Of a stretch of DNA of 64,000 nucleotides, positions 30,880 through 38,977 are shown one piece after another. Below the pieces are notes generated by a model. That model was not told the origin of the DNA. It was given only the letters and a program-made list of their open reading frames with translations, and ran no database searches. Each line of letters opens with the position of its first letter. The stretch's first letter is position 1. The translations under genes and the position numbers were made by a program. Location: positions 157,875 through 221,874 of the forward strand of contig NZ_JBQHVU010000002.1 of the NCBI RefSeq assembly GCF_052064335.1, read 5' to 3'. Origin of the DNA: Weimeria sp002480925. Its GTDB lineage: Bacteria > Bacillota > Clostridia > Lachnospirales > Lachnospiraceae.

Positions 30880-32228
30880 AGTATCTAGTAGTTGGACTCG
30901 GAAAAAGCGGAATAGCAGCAGCCAGACTGCTGAAGAATGCCGGCAGGGATCTGATCCTCTTCAACAGCTCCGATATGGATGCGGATGAATTCAAGAAGGA
31001 TAATCCGGATCTTAAGGGCCTTCCGTTTTTTACGGAGGTTCTTCCGGAGGAATGTTACAAGGAGATAGGCGAGGCTGTCTTAAGTCCGGGCGTGCCTCTT
31101 GATATACCATTCACAGAGGATCTGAAAAAAAGAGGGATCCGTCTTTCTGGAGAGGTCGAGCTTGCTTATGAATTCTCACATACGGACCAGATAGCAGCTG
31201 TTACAGGTACCAATGGAAAGACTACAACGACCGCCCTCACAGGACATATCCTGAAGGAATACTTCAAGGATGTAAGAATAGTTGGCAATATAGGTATCCC
31301 TTATACTAGTGAGGCTCTTACGACTAGTGAAGAAACCAGGATTGCAGTCGAGGTTTCCTCATTCCAGCTTGAGACTATAGACAGCTTCCATCCTAAGGCA
31401 GCGGCTATACTTAATATAACGCCTGATCATCTGAACAGGCATCATACTATGGAAAATTATATAGCAGTAAAGGAATCCATAGTAAAAAACCAGACTTGTG
31501 ATGATACGACAGTGCTGAATTTTGAGGATCCTGTCTTAAGAGAGTTTGGCAAGACCCTTAGGAGCAGATGTGTATATTTCTCAAGCAAAAGAAGGATCGA
31601 AAACGGCATCTATTATGATGAGGATAGAAAAGCCATCTTTATCGATGATAAGGGCAGTGAGGAAAAGATAATAGATACCGACAGATTGCAGATAATAGGA
31701 GCCCACAACTATGAGAATGCCTGTGCTGCCATAGCTCTTACCATGGCGCTTGGTGTGCCGGTCGATGTGATAAGGAAGGCTCTTCCTGAATTTACGGCAG
31801 TGGAGCACAGGATAGAGTTCGTCTGCGAGAAAAAGGGAGTCAGATATTATGATGATTCCAAGGGCACGAATCCTGACGCAGCGATAAAGGCTGTCCTTTC
31901 AATGCCTGGACCAGTGCTTCTTATAGGCGGAGGCTATGACAAGGGAAACACATATGACGAATGGGTAGAGACCTTCCCGGGAAGGGTAAAGAGACTTGTC
32001 CTTATAGGAGCTACCCGTGATAAGATAGCCGACTGCTGTAAAAGGCATGGCTTTAGCGACTATGAGTTTGCCAAAAGCCTGACTGAGGCAATAGATAAAT
32101 GTGCACTTGCAGCAGAAAGTGGAGACGATGTCCTACTGTCGCCTGCCTGTGCAAGCTGGGATATGTTTGCAAACTATGAGACCCGTGGTGACGAGTTCAA
32201 GGACTATGTGAGGAAATTAGCGGACTGA
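30876..32228 (+). CDS. murD: UDP-N-acetylmuramoylalanine--D-glutamate ligase
   Basis: A 450-residue Mur ligase: N-terminal UDP-binding domain with GLGKSGIAAARLL, ATP-binding AVTGTNGKTTTTAL, NITPDHLNRH and AVEHRIEFV in the central domain, and DDSKGTNPDAAIKA at the start of the C-terminal domain. It adds D-Glu to UDP-MurNAc-L-Ala. In this cluster mraY, which normally precedes it, is absent, as are murE, murF and murG. It overlaps ftsW by one base. Confidence 0.96.
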   Translation: MKYLVVGLGKSGIAAARLLKNAGRDLILFNSSDMDADEFKKDNPDLKGLPFFTEVLPEECYKEIGEAVLSPGVPLDIPFTEDLKKRGIRLSGEVELAYEFSHTDQIAAVTGTNGKTTTTALTGHILKEYFKDVRIVGNIGIPYTSEALTTSEETRIAVEVSSFQLETIDSFHPKAAAILNITPDHLNRHHTMENYIAVKESIVKNQTCDDTTVLNFEDPVLREFGKTLRSRCVYFSSKRRIENGIYYDEDRKAIFIDDKGSEEKIIDTDRLQIIGAHNYENACAAIALTMALGVPVDVIRKALPEFTAVEHRIEFVCEKKGVRYYDDSKGTNPDAAIKAVLSMPGPVLLIGGGYDKGNTYDEWVETFPGRVKRLVLIGATRDKIADCCKRHGFSDYEFAKSLTEAIDKCALAAESGDDVLLSPACASWDMFANYETRGDEFKDYVRKLAD

Positions 32229-33409
32229 TGGCTGGTAAGAGCAGAACGAGGATAGCAAAATTCAGGGATTATTCCAAGGTCAGATATTTCGACTACATCC
32301 TTCTGGGTGTAGTTATTCTGCTGCTTTTTTTCGGGATCGTGATGCTCTATTCCTCAAGTGCCTATATAGCGTCCGTAAAGTACGCCAATCCGGCCCATTA
32401 TCTTAAGAAGCAGCTTTTTTATATGATATTAGGGGCTGTGGGGATGGGAATGGCTATAATCATAAAACCCCGTATATTAAGAAGGGCTGCTCCGGCGTTA
32501 TACTGGGCTATACTGCTTATTAATATCGCAGTGCTTTTTGTAGGACACAGCGGAAACGGCTCGACAAGATGGATAAGGCTTGGCCCCGTATCCTTTCAGC
32601 CATCGGAGCTTATGAAGATAGCGATCATAATAATGCTTGCCTGCTTTGTTGCAGATCATACGAGGTATCTTGGCAGCATGGTCTTCAATCTGCACTGCCT
32701 ATTCTATATCTTTATGGCCGTGATACCTGTATTCATCACCAATCTCACTACGGCAGCAATCATTGCCCTTATAGGGATTGGAATGCTTCTTATAGCAAGT
32801 AAACGTAAGAAGCCTCTGTATGCTATGATAATCTTTTGTATGATCATAGTGCTTATCGGCGCGGTCCTTATAATAACAAGGTCCAATGCCGAACCGGACA
32901 ACTACAGGATGAGGAGAATATATTACTGGCAGCATCCTGAGAAGGCCACCCAGAATGCAGGCTTCCAGGTGCTTGAGGGCTTGTATGCCATAGGCTCAGG
33001 CGGACTTTTTGGCAAGGGAATAGGACAGAGTGCTACAAAGCTGGGAAATCTTCCTGAATCGCAGAATGACATGATCTTTTCTGTAATAGTGGAGGAGCTG
33101 GGAGTATTTGGAGTGATATGCCTGATACTTATGTATGTTCTACTGCTCTGGAGGATATATCTAATAGCAGTAAATGCTGAGAGCATGTTCGGATCTTTTA
33201 TAGCTATAGGAGTCTTCCTGCATATTTCCCTGCAGGTCATCCTCAATATGCTTGTCGTTACAAACGTCCTTCCAAACACCGGAGTCACCCTTCCCTTTAT
33301 AAGCTATGGAGGCTCATCTCTTCTTTGTACTATGTGTGAGATAGGCATGGTGCTTTCGGTATCACGGCAGATAAGGCTTGATCGGATAGACCTGGGAGGA
33401 GAATTCTGA
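32228..33409 (+). CDS. ftsW: Septal peptidoglycan polymerase FtsW
   Basis: A 393-residue SEDS protein with about ten membrane helices. SEDS motifs are NGSTRWIRLGPVSFQPSELMKIA and, late, LPNTGVTLPFISYGGSSLL, with EELGVFG before the last helices. It polymerises lipid II with the class B PBP encoded two genes upstream. A charged N-terminal tail of about 20 residues is cytosolic. It overlaps both neighbours by one base, showing tight coupling. Confidence 0.95.
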   Translation: MAGKSRTRIAKFRDYSKVRYFDYILLGVVILLLFFGIVMLYSSSAYIASVKYANPAHYLKKQLFYMILGAVGMGMAIIIKPRILRRAAPALYWAILLINIAVLFVGHSGNGSTRWIRLGPVSFQPSELMKIAIIIMLACFVADHTRYLGSMVFNLHCLFYIFMAVIPVFITNLTTAAIIALIGIGMLLIASKRKKPLYAMIIFCMIIVLIGAVLIITRSNAEPDNYRMRRIYYWQHPEKATQNAGFQVLEGLYAIGSGGLFGKGIGQSATKLGNLPESQNDMIFSVIVEELGVFGVICLILMYVLLLWRIYLIAVNAESMFGSFIAIGVFLHISLQVILNMLVVTNVLPNTGVTLPFISYGGSSLLCTMCEIGMVLSVSRQIRLDRIDLGGEF

Positions 33410-34152
33410 TGACACAGGAAAAGAAGAGGTTTTCTCCGGCCAGATTTTACAGGATCAATATAATATTTTTTATAATGATCATGGTCCTTGGACTTCTGGT
33501 GTTTCTTCTGGCAGTCTGTTCTGTAAGACAGGTAAGGGTATATGGCAATACCATCTATACCGACGCACAGCTTGAGAAAATAGTACTAAATGACCGCTAC
33601 AAAAGCAACGGCGCCTGGGAGGTAGTCCGTAACAGGCTTCATCCGAGAAGGGACATACCATTTGTAAGCAAGACAGAAGTTTCACTGAAGGGCTTTCATA
33701 CCCTTGTGATAAGGGTCAGCGAAAAGCAGATAGCCGGTTATATAGATGGAAAGGATGATAACCATATCTATCTTGACCGGGAGGGCAGGGTAGCAGAGGT
33801 GAATAAAAAGCTTCTTTCATCTGCCATACCAGTATCAGGACTATCGACAAAGAAAAGGATAGTGACAGGGAAAAGCTATCCGGTCGCAGAAAACAGGATA
33901 ACAGCGCTAAGGCGGATCTTCCATGCTAAAACCAGCATGAATCTTAATATAGATTCGGTTAACTTCGGAGATAGCGGCGAGATCAGCCTGTCATGCGGAA
34001 GTGTCACTGTAAAAATGGGAACAAGTGACGGGCTTAAGGAAAAGCTCTTAAGGCTATCTTACATCCTGCCAAAGGTAGCAGGCGAGTCTGGAACACTACA
34101 TTTTGAAAATTTCTCCAGTGATAATACAGATATTGTATTCGATGCTGATTGA
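33409..34152 (+). CDS. ftsQ: Cell division protein DivIB/FtsQ
   Basis: A 247-residue bitopic protein: cytosolic head, one membrane helix (about 17-40), POTRA domain directly after it (VRQVRVYGNTIYTDAQLEKIV), then the beta-domain. It scaffolds the FtsL-FtsB-like proteins. Gene order after ftsW and before ftsZ is the usual one. The next gene, ftsZ, has its own promoter in the 100-base gap. Confidence 0.9.
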   Translation: MTQEKKRFSPARFYRINIIFFIMIMVLGLLVFLLAVCSVRQVRVYGNTIYTDAQLEKIVLNDRYKSNGAWEVVRNRLHPRRDIPFVSKTEVSLKGFHTLVIRVSEKQIAGYIDGKDDNHIYLDREGRVAEVNKKLLSSAIPVSGLSTKKRIVTGKSYPVAENRITALRRIFHAKTSMNLNIDSVNFGDSGEISLSCGSVTVKMGTSDGLKEKLLRLSYILPKVAGESGTLHFENFSSDNTDIVFDAD

Positions 34153-34169
34153 ATTTTTTTAAAAAAGGG

Positions 34170-34198
34170 TTGCGTATTTGAGCAAAAAAACTTATTAT
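34170..34198 (+). promoter_or_regulatory. Promoter of ftsZ
   Basis: TTGCGT (34170-34175), 17-base spacer, TATTAT (34193-34198). Confidence 0.68.
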
Positions 34199-34254
34199 AT
34201 TGTAATGAGATTTAAAAGCGGACAGACGCTTTTATGAGTTAGGAGGAAACACCC

Positions 34255-35514
34255 TTGATACAAGTAACTGAGGAGAATAACGGACTAGGCGGAGCGAAGA
34301 TTCTCGTTGTCGGAGTCGGCGGTGGTGGAAATAATGCTGTAAACCGAATGGTGGACGAAGGAGTCAAAGGAGTAGATTTCCTTGGCGTGAACACCGATAA
34401 GCAGGCACTCGACAGCTGCAAGGCACCTGAGCTCCTTCAGATCGGTGAAAAGCTCACAAAGGGATTAGGCGCCGGCGGAGTTCCTGAGAAGGGACAGAAG
34501 GCCGCAGAGGAGAGCTCTCAGGATATATCAGATGCCGTAAAGGATTACGACATGGTCTTCGTTACCTGCGGAATGGGTGGCGGAACCGGAACCGGAGCTG
34601 CTCCTGTGGTCGCTCAGATTGCAAAGGAGCTCGGCATTCTTACCGTAGGAGTAGTCACAAAGCCTTTCACATTTGAGGCCAGAGTCCGTATGAATAATGC
34701 ACTTTCGGGCATAGAGAGACTGAAGGCCAATGTAGATACTCTGATCGTTATCCCAAATGACAGACTTCTGGAGATAGTAGACAGAAGGACATCGATTCAG
34801 GACGCACTGAAGAAGGCTGATGAGGTCCTCCAGCAGTCTGTTCAGGGCATTACGGACCTTATCAATGTAAACTCACTTATCAATCTCGACTTCGCAGATA
34901 TCACGACAGTCATGAAGGATAAGGGACTTGCACATATCGGTATCGGAGTCGGACAGGGTGATGACAAGGCAAGCGAGGCAGTCCAGCAGGCTGTTTCATC
35001 GCCTCTTCTCGAGACGAAGATCGATGGCGCCTCAGACGTCATCATCAATGTCAGCGGAGATGTCACTCTTTATGATGTAAATGACGCTTCTGACTATGTC
35101 AAGAATATAGTAGGTGACAATGCAAATGTCATAGTAGGAGTAGGACAGTCTGATGATGAGTCCATGACTGACCAGATCAAGGTAACAGTCATTGCCACAG
35201 GACTCGAGGATCCTAAGTCTGATATGAGGAGAGCAGCTGCCACAGGTAAGAAGGATGAGAGCGGTCACACCCGTTTCAAGCCATATGTTCCTCCTACGAG
35301 CAATGTTTCAAGGAATGAGGCTGCTACTACGGCCAAGTCCAGGCTTACAGACAAGGAGATGGACGATATCTTAAGCGGGATCAAGGGCTCATCAGATAGC
35401 ACCCAGTCCTCGAACGGCGGATTCACGGGAATGATCAAGCCGGAGGCGCCAAAAAGCTCTGTAAAGGAAAGGGATATCCAGATTCCTGACTTCCTTAAGA
35501 ATGGTAACAAATAA
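34255..35514 (+). CDS. ftsZ: Cell division GTPase FtsZ
   Basis: A 419-residue tubulin homologue. It has the GVGGGGNNAVNRM opening, the GTP-binding loop GGGTGTGAAP near residue 109, the T7 loop NLDFADITTVM, a linker from about 320, and the C-terminal interaction peptide IQIPDFLKN at the very end. The start is a TTG codon with AGGAGG eight bases upstream; no ATG fits before the conserved core. It has its own promoter. No ftsA lies beside it; the nearest FtsA-like domain is the CoaE fusion 8.5 kb downstream. Confidence 0.96.
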   Translation: MIQVTEENNGLGGAKILVVGVGGGGNNAVNRMVDEGVKGVDFLGVNTDKQALDSCKAPELLQIGEKLTKGLGAGGVPEKGQKAAEESSQDISDAVKDYDMVFVTCGMGGGTGTGAAPVVAQIAKELGILTVGVVTKPFTFEARVRMNNALSGIERLKANVDTLIVIPNDRLLEIVDRRTSIQDALKKADEVLQQSVQGITDLINVNSLINLDFADITTVMKDKGLAHIGIGVGQGDDKASEAVQQAVSSPLLETKIDGASDVIINVSGDVTLYDVNDASDYVKNIVGDNANVIVGVGQSDDESMTDQIKVTVIATGLEDPKSDMRRAAATGKKDESGHTRFKPYVPPTSNVSRNEAATTAKSRLTDKEMDDILSGIKGSSDSTQSSNGGFTGMIKPEAPKSSVKERDIQIPDFLKNGNK

Positions 35515-35528
35515 TAGACGTTTAAGGG

Positions 35529-35564
35529 TCGCAGCCGGGAGAAAGTGAGCCGGCTGCGGCTTTT
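35529..35564 (+). terminator. Terminator after ftsZ
   Basis: GCAGCCGG/CCGGCTGC hairpin then GGCTTTTG. The T tract is short, so partial read-through into the next gene is possible. Confidence 0.55.
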
Positions 35565-35582
35565 GTATAAGGGGTGTTTTTT

Positions 35583-37193
35583 ATGAAGATAAATTTCATA
35601 GGAGCCTGCCATGAGGTGACTGGAAGCTGTCATTATGTGGAGGCTGCGGGGAAAAGGTTTTTAGTTGATTGCGGAATGCAGCAGGGACCTGACATATATG
35701 AGAATCAGGATCTGCCGGTTCCTGCAGCAGATATAGACTACTGCTTCATAACACATGCTCATATAGATCACAGTGGTCTGCTTCCTCTTCTCTATGCCAG
35801 GGGCTTCAGAGGACAGATCTTTGCTACAGAGGCGACCTGTGATCTGTGTGATATAATGCTTCGCGATTCTGCTCATATTCAGGAATCGGAGGCAGAGTGG
35901 AAGAACCGTAAGGCCAGAAGGGCAGGCGGATCGGAGGTAGTTCCGGTTTATACAATGCAGGATGTCTACGGTGTCCTGCCTCTCTTCGTGCCGGTCAGAT
36001 ATCATGAGCAGATCCATGTTTCTGATGATATAACGGCTACCTTCTATGATGCAGGGCATCTGCTCGGATCAGCCTCCATCTCCATCGACCTGCAGGAAAA
36101 CGGAGTCAGCAGGACCATAGTCTTCTCAGGAGATATAGGAAATCCCGACAGACCTCTGATAAAGGATCCTGAGCTCCTTACTAAGGCTGACTATGTACTT
36201 ACAGAGGCTACCTACGGCAACAGGGAGCATGGTCCTAAGAGGGATTTCGCAAAGCTTCTTGCATCCGTGATAGAGGATACCTTATCGGGCGGAGGCAATG
36301 TGGTGATACCCGCCTTTTCCGTAGGACGTACCCAGGAGATCCTTTATTCTATAAGGCGGATAAAGGAGGAGGGTCTGGTAAAGAAGATCGACACCGGATT
36401 TCAAGTCGTGATGGATTCCCCTCTGGCGGTTGAGGCTACTCATGTCTTTTCTATGAATGTAGCCGAATGCTTTGACGAGGAAGCACTCGATCTTGTAGGA
36501 CATGGTATAAATCCTATAGCCTTTCCGGGTCTGAAGGTTGCGGTCACTCCGGATGAGTCGAAGGCGATCAATACAGACTCGACGCCGAAGGTCATTATCT
36601 CAGCCTCAGGTATGTGCGAGGCGGGACGTATAAGGCATCATCTAAAGCATAATCTCTGGAGAAGCGATTCTGCAGTTATCTTTGTGGGCTATCAGGTTCC
36701 GGGTACGCTTGGCTTTAATCTCCTGAACGGTGCTAAGGAGGTAAAACTCTTTGGCGAGGATGTAAAGGTCGCCTGCCGGATAGAAAATCTTCCGGGTATC
36801 AGCGGACATGCCGATCATACAGAGCTCCTGAAATGGATAGAGAATTTCAGCAGTCCGGTAAGGAAGGTCTTCGTAGTCCATGGAGATGATGATGTTGTTG
36901 ACGGCTATGCAAAGGATATCACCGAGCATACAGGATTTGCGGCCTATGCTCCTTATTCAGGAGATGCCTTTGATCTTATCACAGGAGAACAGATCGAGGA
37001 AGGCAGCAGGGAAGCTGTAAGGAAGTCCCGCGGCAGGATCAGGGCTTCGTCGAATGTATTTGCCCGCCTTGTGGCAGCCGGTCAGAGGCTTGTTAGTGTG
37101 ATAGAGAAGTGCCAGGGAATGGCAAATAAGGATCTTGCAAAATTTGCCGACCAGATAAATGCACTTTCTGATAAATGGGACATAAATAAATGA
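35583..37193 (+). CDS. Beta-CASP metallo-beta-lactamase-fold hydrolase (RNA-processing type)
   Basis: About 536 residues. MBL core with FIGACHEVTGSCH, the zinc motif HAHIDHSG, DAGHLLGSASI and FSGDIGNPDRPL; beta-CASP region with VIPAFSVGRTQEIL and ISASGMCEAGRIRHH; and the RNA-specificity end with ISGHADHTELLKW. Related to CPSF73/YSH1-like nucleases found widely in bacteria. Targets are unknown. A GTG at 35574 opens the frame but ATG 35583 begins the family core (MKINFIGA). The stop overlaps the peptidase start by four bases. Confidence 0.88.
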   Translation: MKINFIGACHEVTGSCHYVEAAGKRFLVDCGMQQGPDIYENQDLPVPAADIDYCFITHAHIDHSGLLPLLYARGFRGQIFATEATCDLCDIMLRDSAHIQESEAEWKNRKARRAGGSEVVPVYTMQDVYGVLPLFVPVRYHEQIHVSDDITATFYDAGHLLGSASISIDLQENGVSRTIVFSGDIGNPDRPLIKDPELLTKADYVLTEATYGNREHGPKRDFAKLLASVIEDTLSGGGNVVIPAFSVGRTQEILYSIRRIKEEGLVKKIDTGFQVVMDSPLAVEATHVFSMNVAECFDEEALDLVGHGINPIAFPGLKVAVTPDESKAINTDSTPKVIISASGMCEAGRIRHHLKHNLWRSDSAVIFVGYQVPGTLGFNLLNGAKEVKLFGEDVKVACRIENLPGISGHADHTELLKWIENFSSPVRKVFVVHGDDDVVDGYAKDITEHTGFAAYAPYSGDAFDLITGEQIEEGSREAVRKSRGRIRASSNVFARLVAAGQRLVSVIEKCQGMANKDLAKFADQINALSDKWDINK

Positions 37194-38974
37194 CAAAGAA
37201 CAGACTGACAAGGCTCCGCATAGAGATGGAAAAGGCAGGAGTGGATATCTATATTATGACTCTCGCCGATTACCATATGTCGGAGTACGTAGGAGATTAT
37301 TTTAAGGAAATCGAGTATATAAGCGGATTTACAGGGACCAACGCTACAATGGTCGTGACTCACGACGAGGCAGGTCTATGGACAGACGGAAGATATTTCA
37401 TCCAGGCCAGACAGCAGATGGCAGGGACATCGATAAAGCTCTATGAGGAGGGTACAGAGGGAGTCCCTACTGTGATGGAATTTCTTGACAGGCATCTTCA
37501 GGAAGGTTCTACTCTGGGTTTTGACGGCAGGCTTTTTTCCCTGGACTGGTTTGAGCAGGCAGAGAGACTCTGCGACAGAAAGGGAGCCTACCTTAAGACA
37601 GATGAGAATCTCGTAAGTGCTTTCTTCACCGAAAGGCCATCCTTCCCAGAGCACAAGGTCTGGATACTAAGTCAGGAGTATTCAGGGATATCCACAGAAA
37701 GGAAGCTTTCAGACGTCAGGGAGGCAATGAAGGCAAAGGGAGCAGAGGGCTTCCTTCTTACAAGTCTTTATGACATTGCCTGGCTTTTAAACCTGAGAGG
37801 CGATGATATCCACTGTGTACCGGTCTTCATGTCATACCTTTATATCACGATGGACTCATGCAGGCTCTATGCGATGGAACGCGACTTCGATGTCGCTGTA
37901 AAGAAATATCTTTATGACAATGGCGTTTCCTTAAGTCCTTATGACAGGATATATAAGGATCTGAACTCTATAACCGAAAAGACCGTGCTCCTTGACCCTA
38001 AGGTAGTAAACTCAGAACTTGTCAATGAGTTTCCTAGTTCGGTAAGCCTGATCAGAGCAGAGAATCCGACCAGACTGATGAAGTCGATAAAGAATGAGAC
38101 GGAGATTGCCAACACCAGGAAGGCTCATCTGAAGGATGGTATCGCGGTGACCAGATTCATCTACTGGCTAAAGCATGCTATCGGAAATGAAGAGATCACA
38201 GAGATGAGCGCCGCCGACAAGCTTTTGGAGTTTCGAAAGGCTGCTTCTGATTTCCTTGATATAAGCTTCGATACTATAAGCGCATACAGGGAGAATGCAG
38301 CTCTTATGCACTATGAACCGGGTCATGATCATGAAGTAACTCTTAAGCCGGAGGGTATGCTGCTTGTAGACTCAGGCGGACACTATCTGACAGGTACGAC
38401 TGATGTCACAAGGACTATTGTCTTAGGAGATATCACAGATAAGGAAAAGGAATGCTTCACAAGAGTATTAAGAAGCCATCTGAGGCTTCTTGCGGCACAT
38501 TTCCCTAAGGGAGTCTGCGGTGCAAACCTCGATGTGCTGGCCAGAGGACCTATGTGGGATCTTGGACTTGATTACAGATGCGGGACCGGACACGGAGTAG
38601 GTCATATACTTAATGTCCATGAGGGGCCGAATGCTTTCAGATGGAATCCTAAGAACCCTGATGATCTTGTGCCGCTTGTGCCGGGTATGATCACAAGCGA
38701 TGAACCCGGCCTCTACTTTGAGGATGAGTTCGGTATCAGGACAGAAAGCGAGCTTCTTGTCATAGAGGATAAGAAGACGGAGTACGGGCAGTTCTACAGA
38801 TTTTGTAATCTGACCCTTGTGCCTATTGATCTTTCGGCAGTGATTCCGGAGGGGCTGACAGATCCTGAGAGAAGGACCTTAAACGCATATCATGCAGATG
38901 TATATGAGGCCCTGGCACCTCATCTCCCTAAGGAAGAAGCAGCCTGGCTTAAGGAAGCGACAAGGGCTATATAA
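37190..38974 (+). CDS. Xaa-Pro aminopeptidase (M24B)
   Basis: A 594-residue three-domain aminopeptidase P: two creatinase-like N-terminal domains (residues 1-305) and a pita-bread catalytic domain. Metal ligands are visible as the Asp pair in VDSGGHYLTGTTDVTRT, the His in GTGHGVGHILNVHEGP, and the Glu pair in TSDEPGLYFEDEFGIRTESE. It removes N-terminal residues before proline. The C-terminal ~60 residues form the extra segment seen in the long APP type. ATGA overlap with the upstream hydrolase. Confidence 0.93.
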   Translation: MTKNRLTRLRIEMEKAGVDIYIMTLADYHMSEYVGDYFKEIEYISGFTGTNATMVVTHDEAGLWTDGRYFIQARQQMAGTSIKLYEEGTEGVPTVMEFLDRHLQEGSTLGFDGRLFSLDWFEQAERLCDRKGAYLKTDENLVSAFFTERPSFPEHKVWILSQEYSGISTERKLSDVREAMKAKGAEGFLLTSLYDIAWLLNLRGDDIHCVPVFMSYLYITMDSCRLYAMERDFDVAVKKYLYDNGVSLSPYDRIYKDLNSITEKTVLLDPKVVNSELVNEFPSSVSLIRAENPTRLMKSIKNETEIANTRKAHLKDGIAVTRFIYWLKHAIGNEEITEMSAADKLLEFRKAASDFLDISFDTISAYRENAALMHYEPGHDHEVTLKPEGMLLVDSGGHYLTGTTDVTRTIVLGDITDKEKECFTRVLRSHLRLLAAHFPKGVCGANLDVLARGPMWDLGLDYRCGTGHGVGHILNVHEGPNAFRWNPKNPDDLVPLVPGMITSDEPGLYFEDEFGIRTESELLVIEDKKTEYGQFYRFCNLTLVPIDLSAVIPEGLTDPERRTLNAYHADVYEALAPHLPKEEAAWLKEATRAI

Positions 38975-38977
38975 GCT

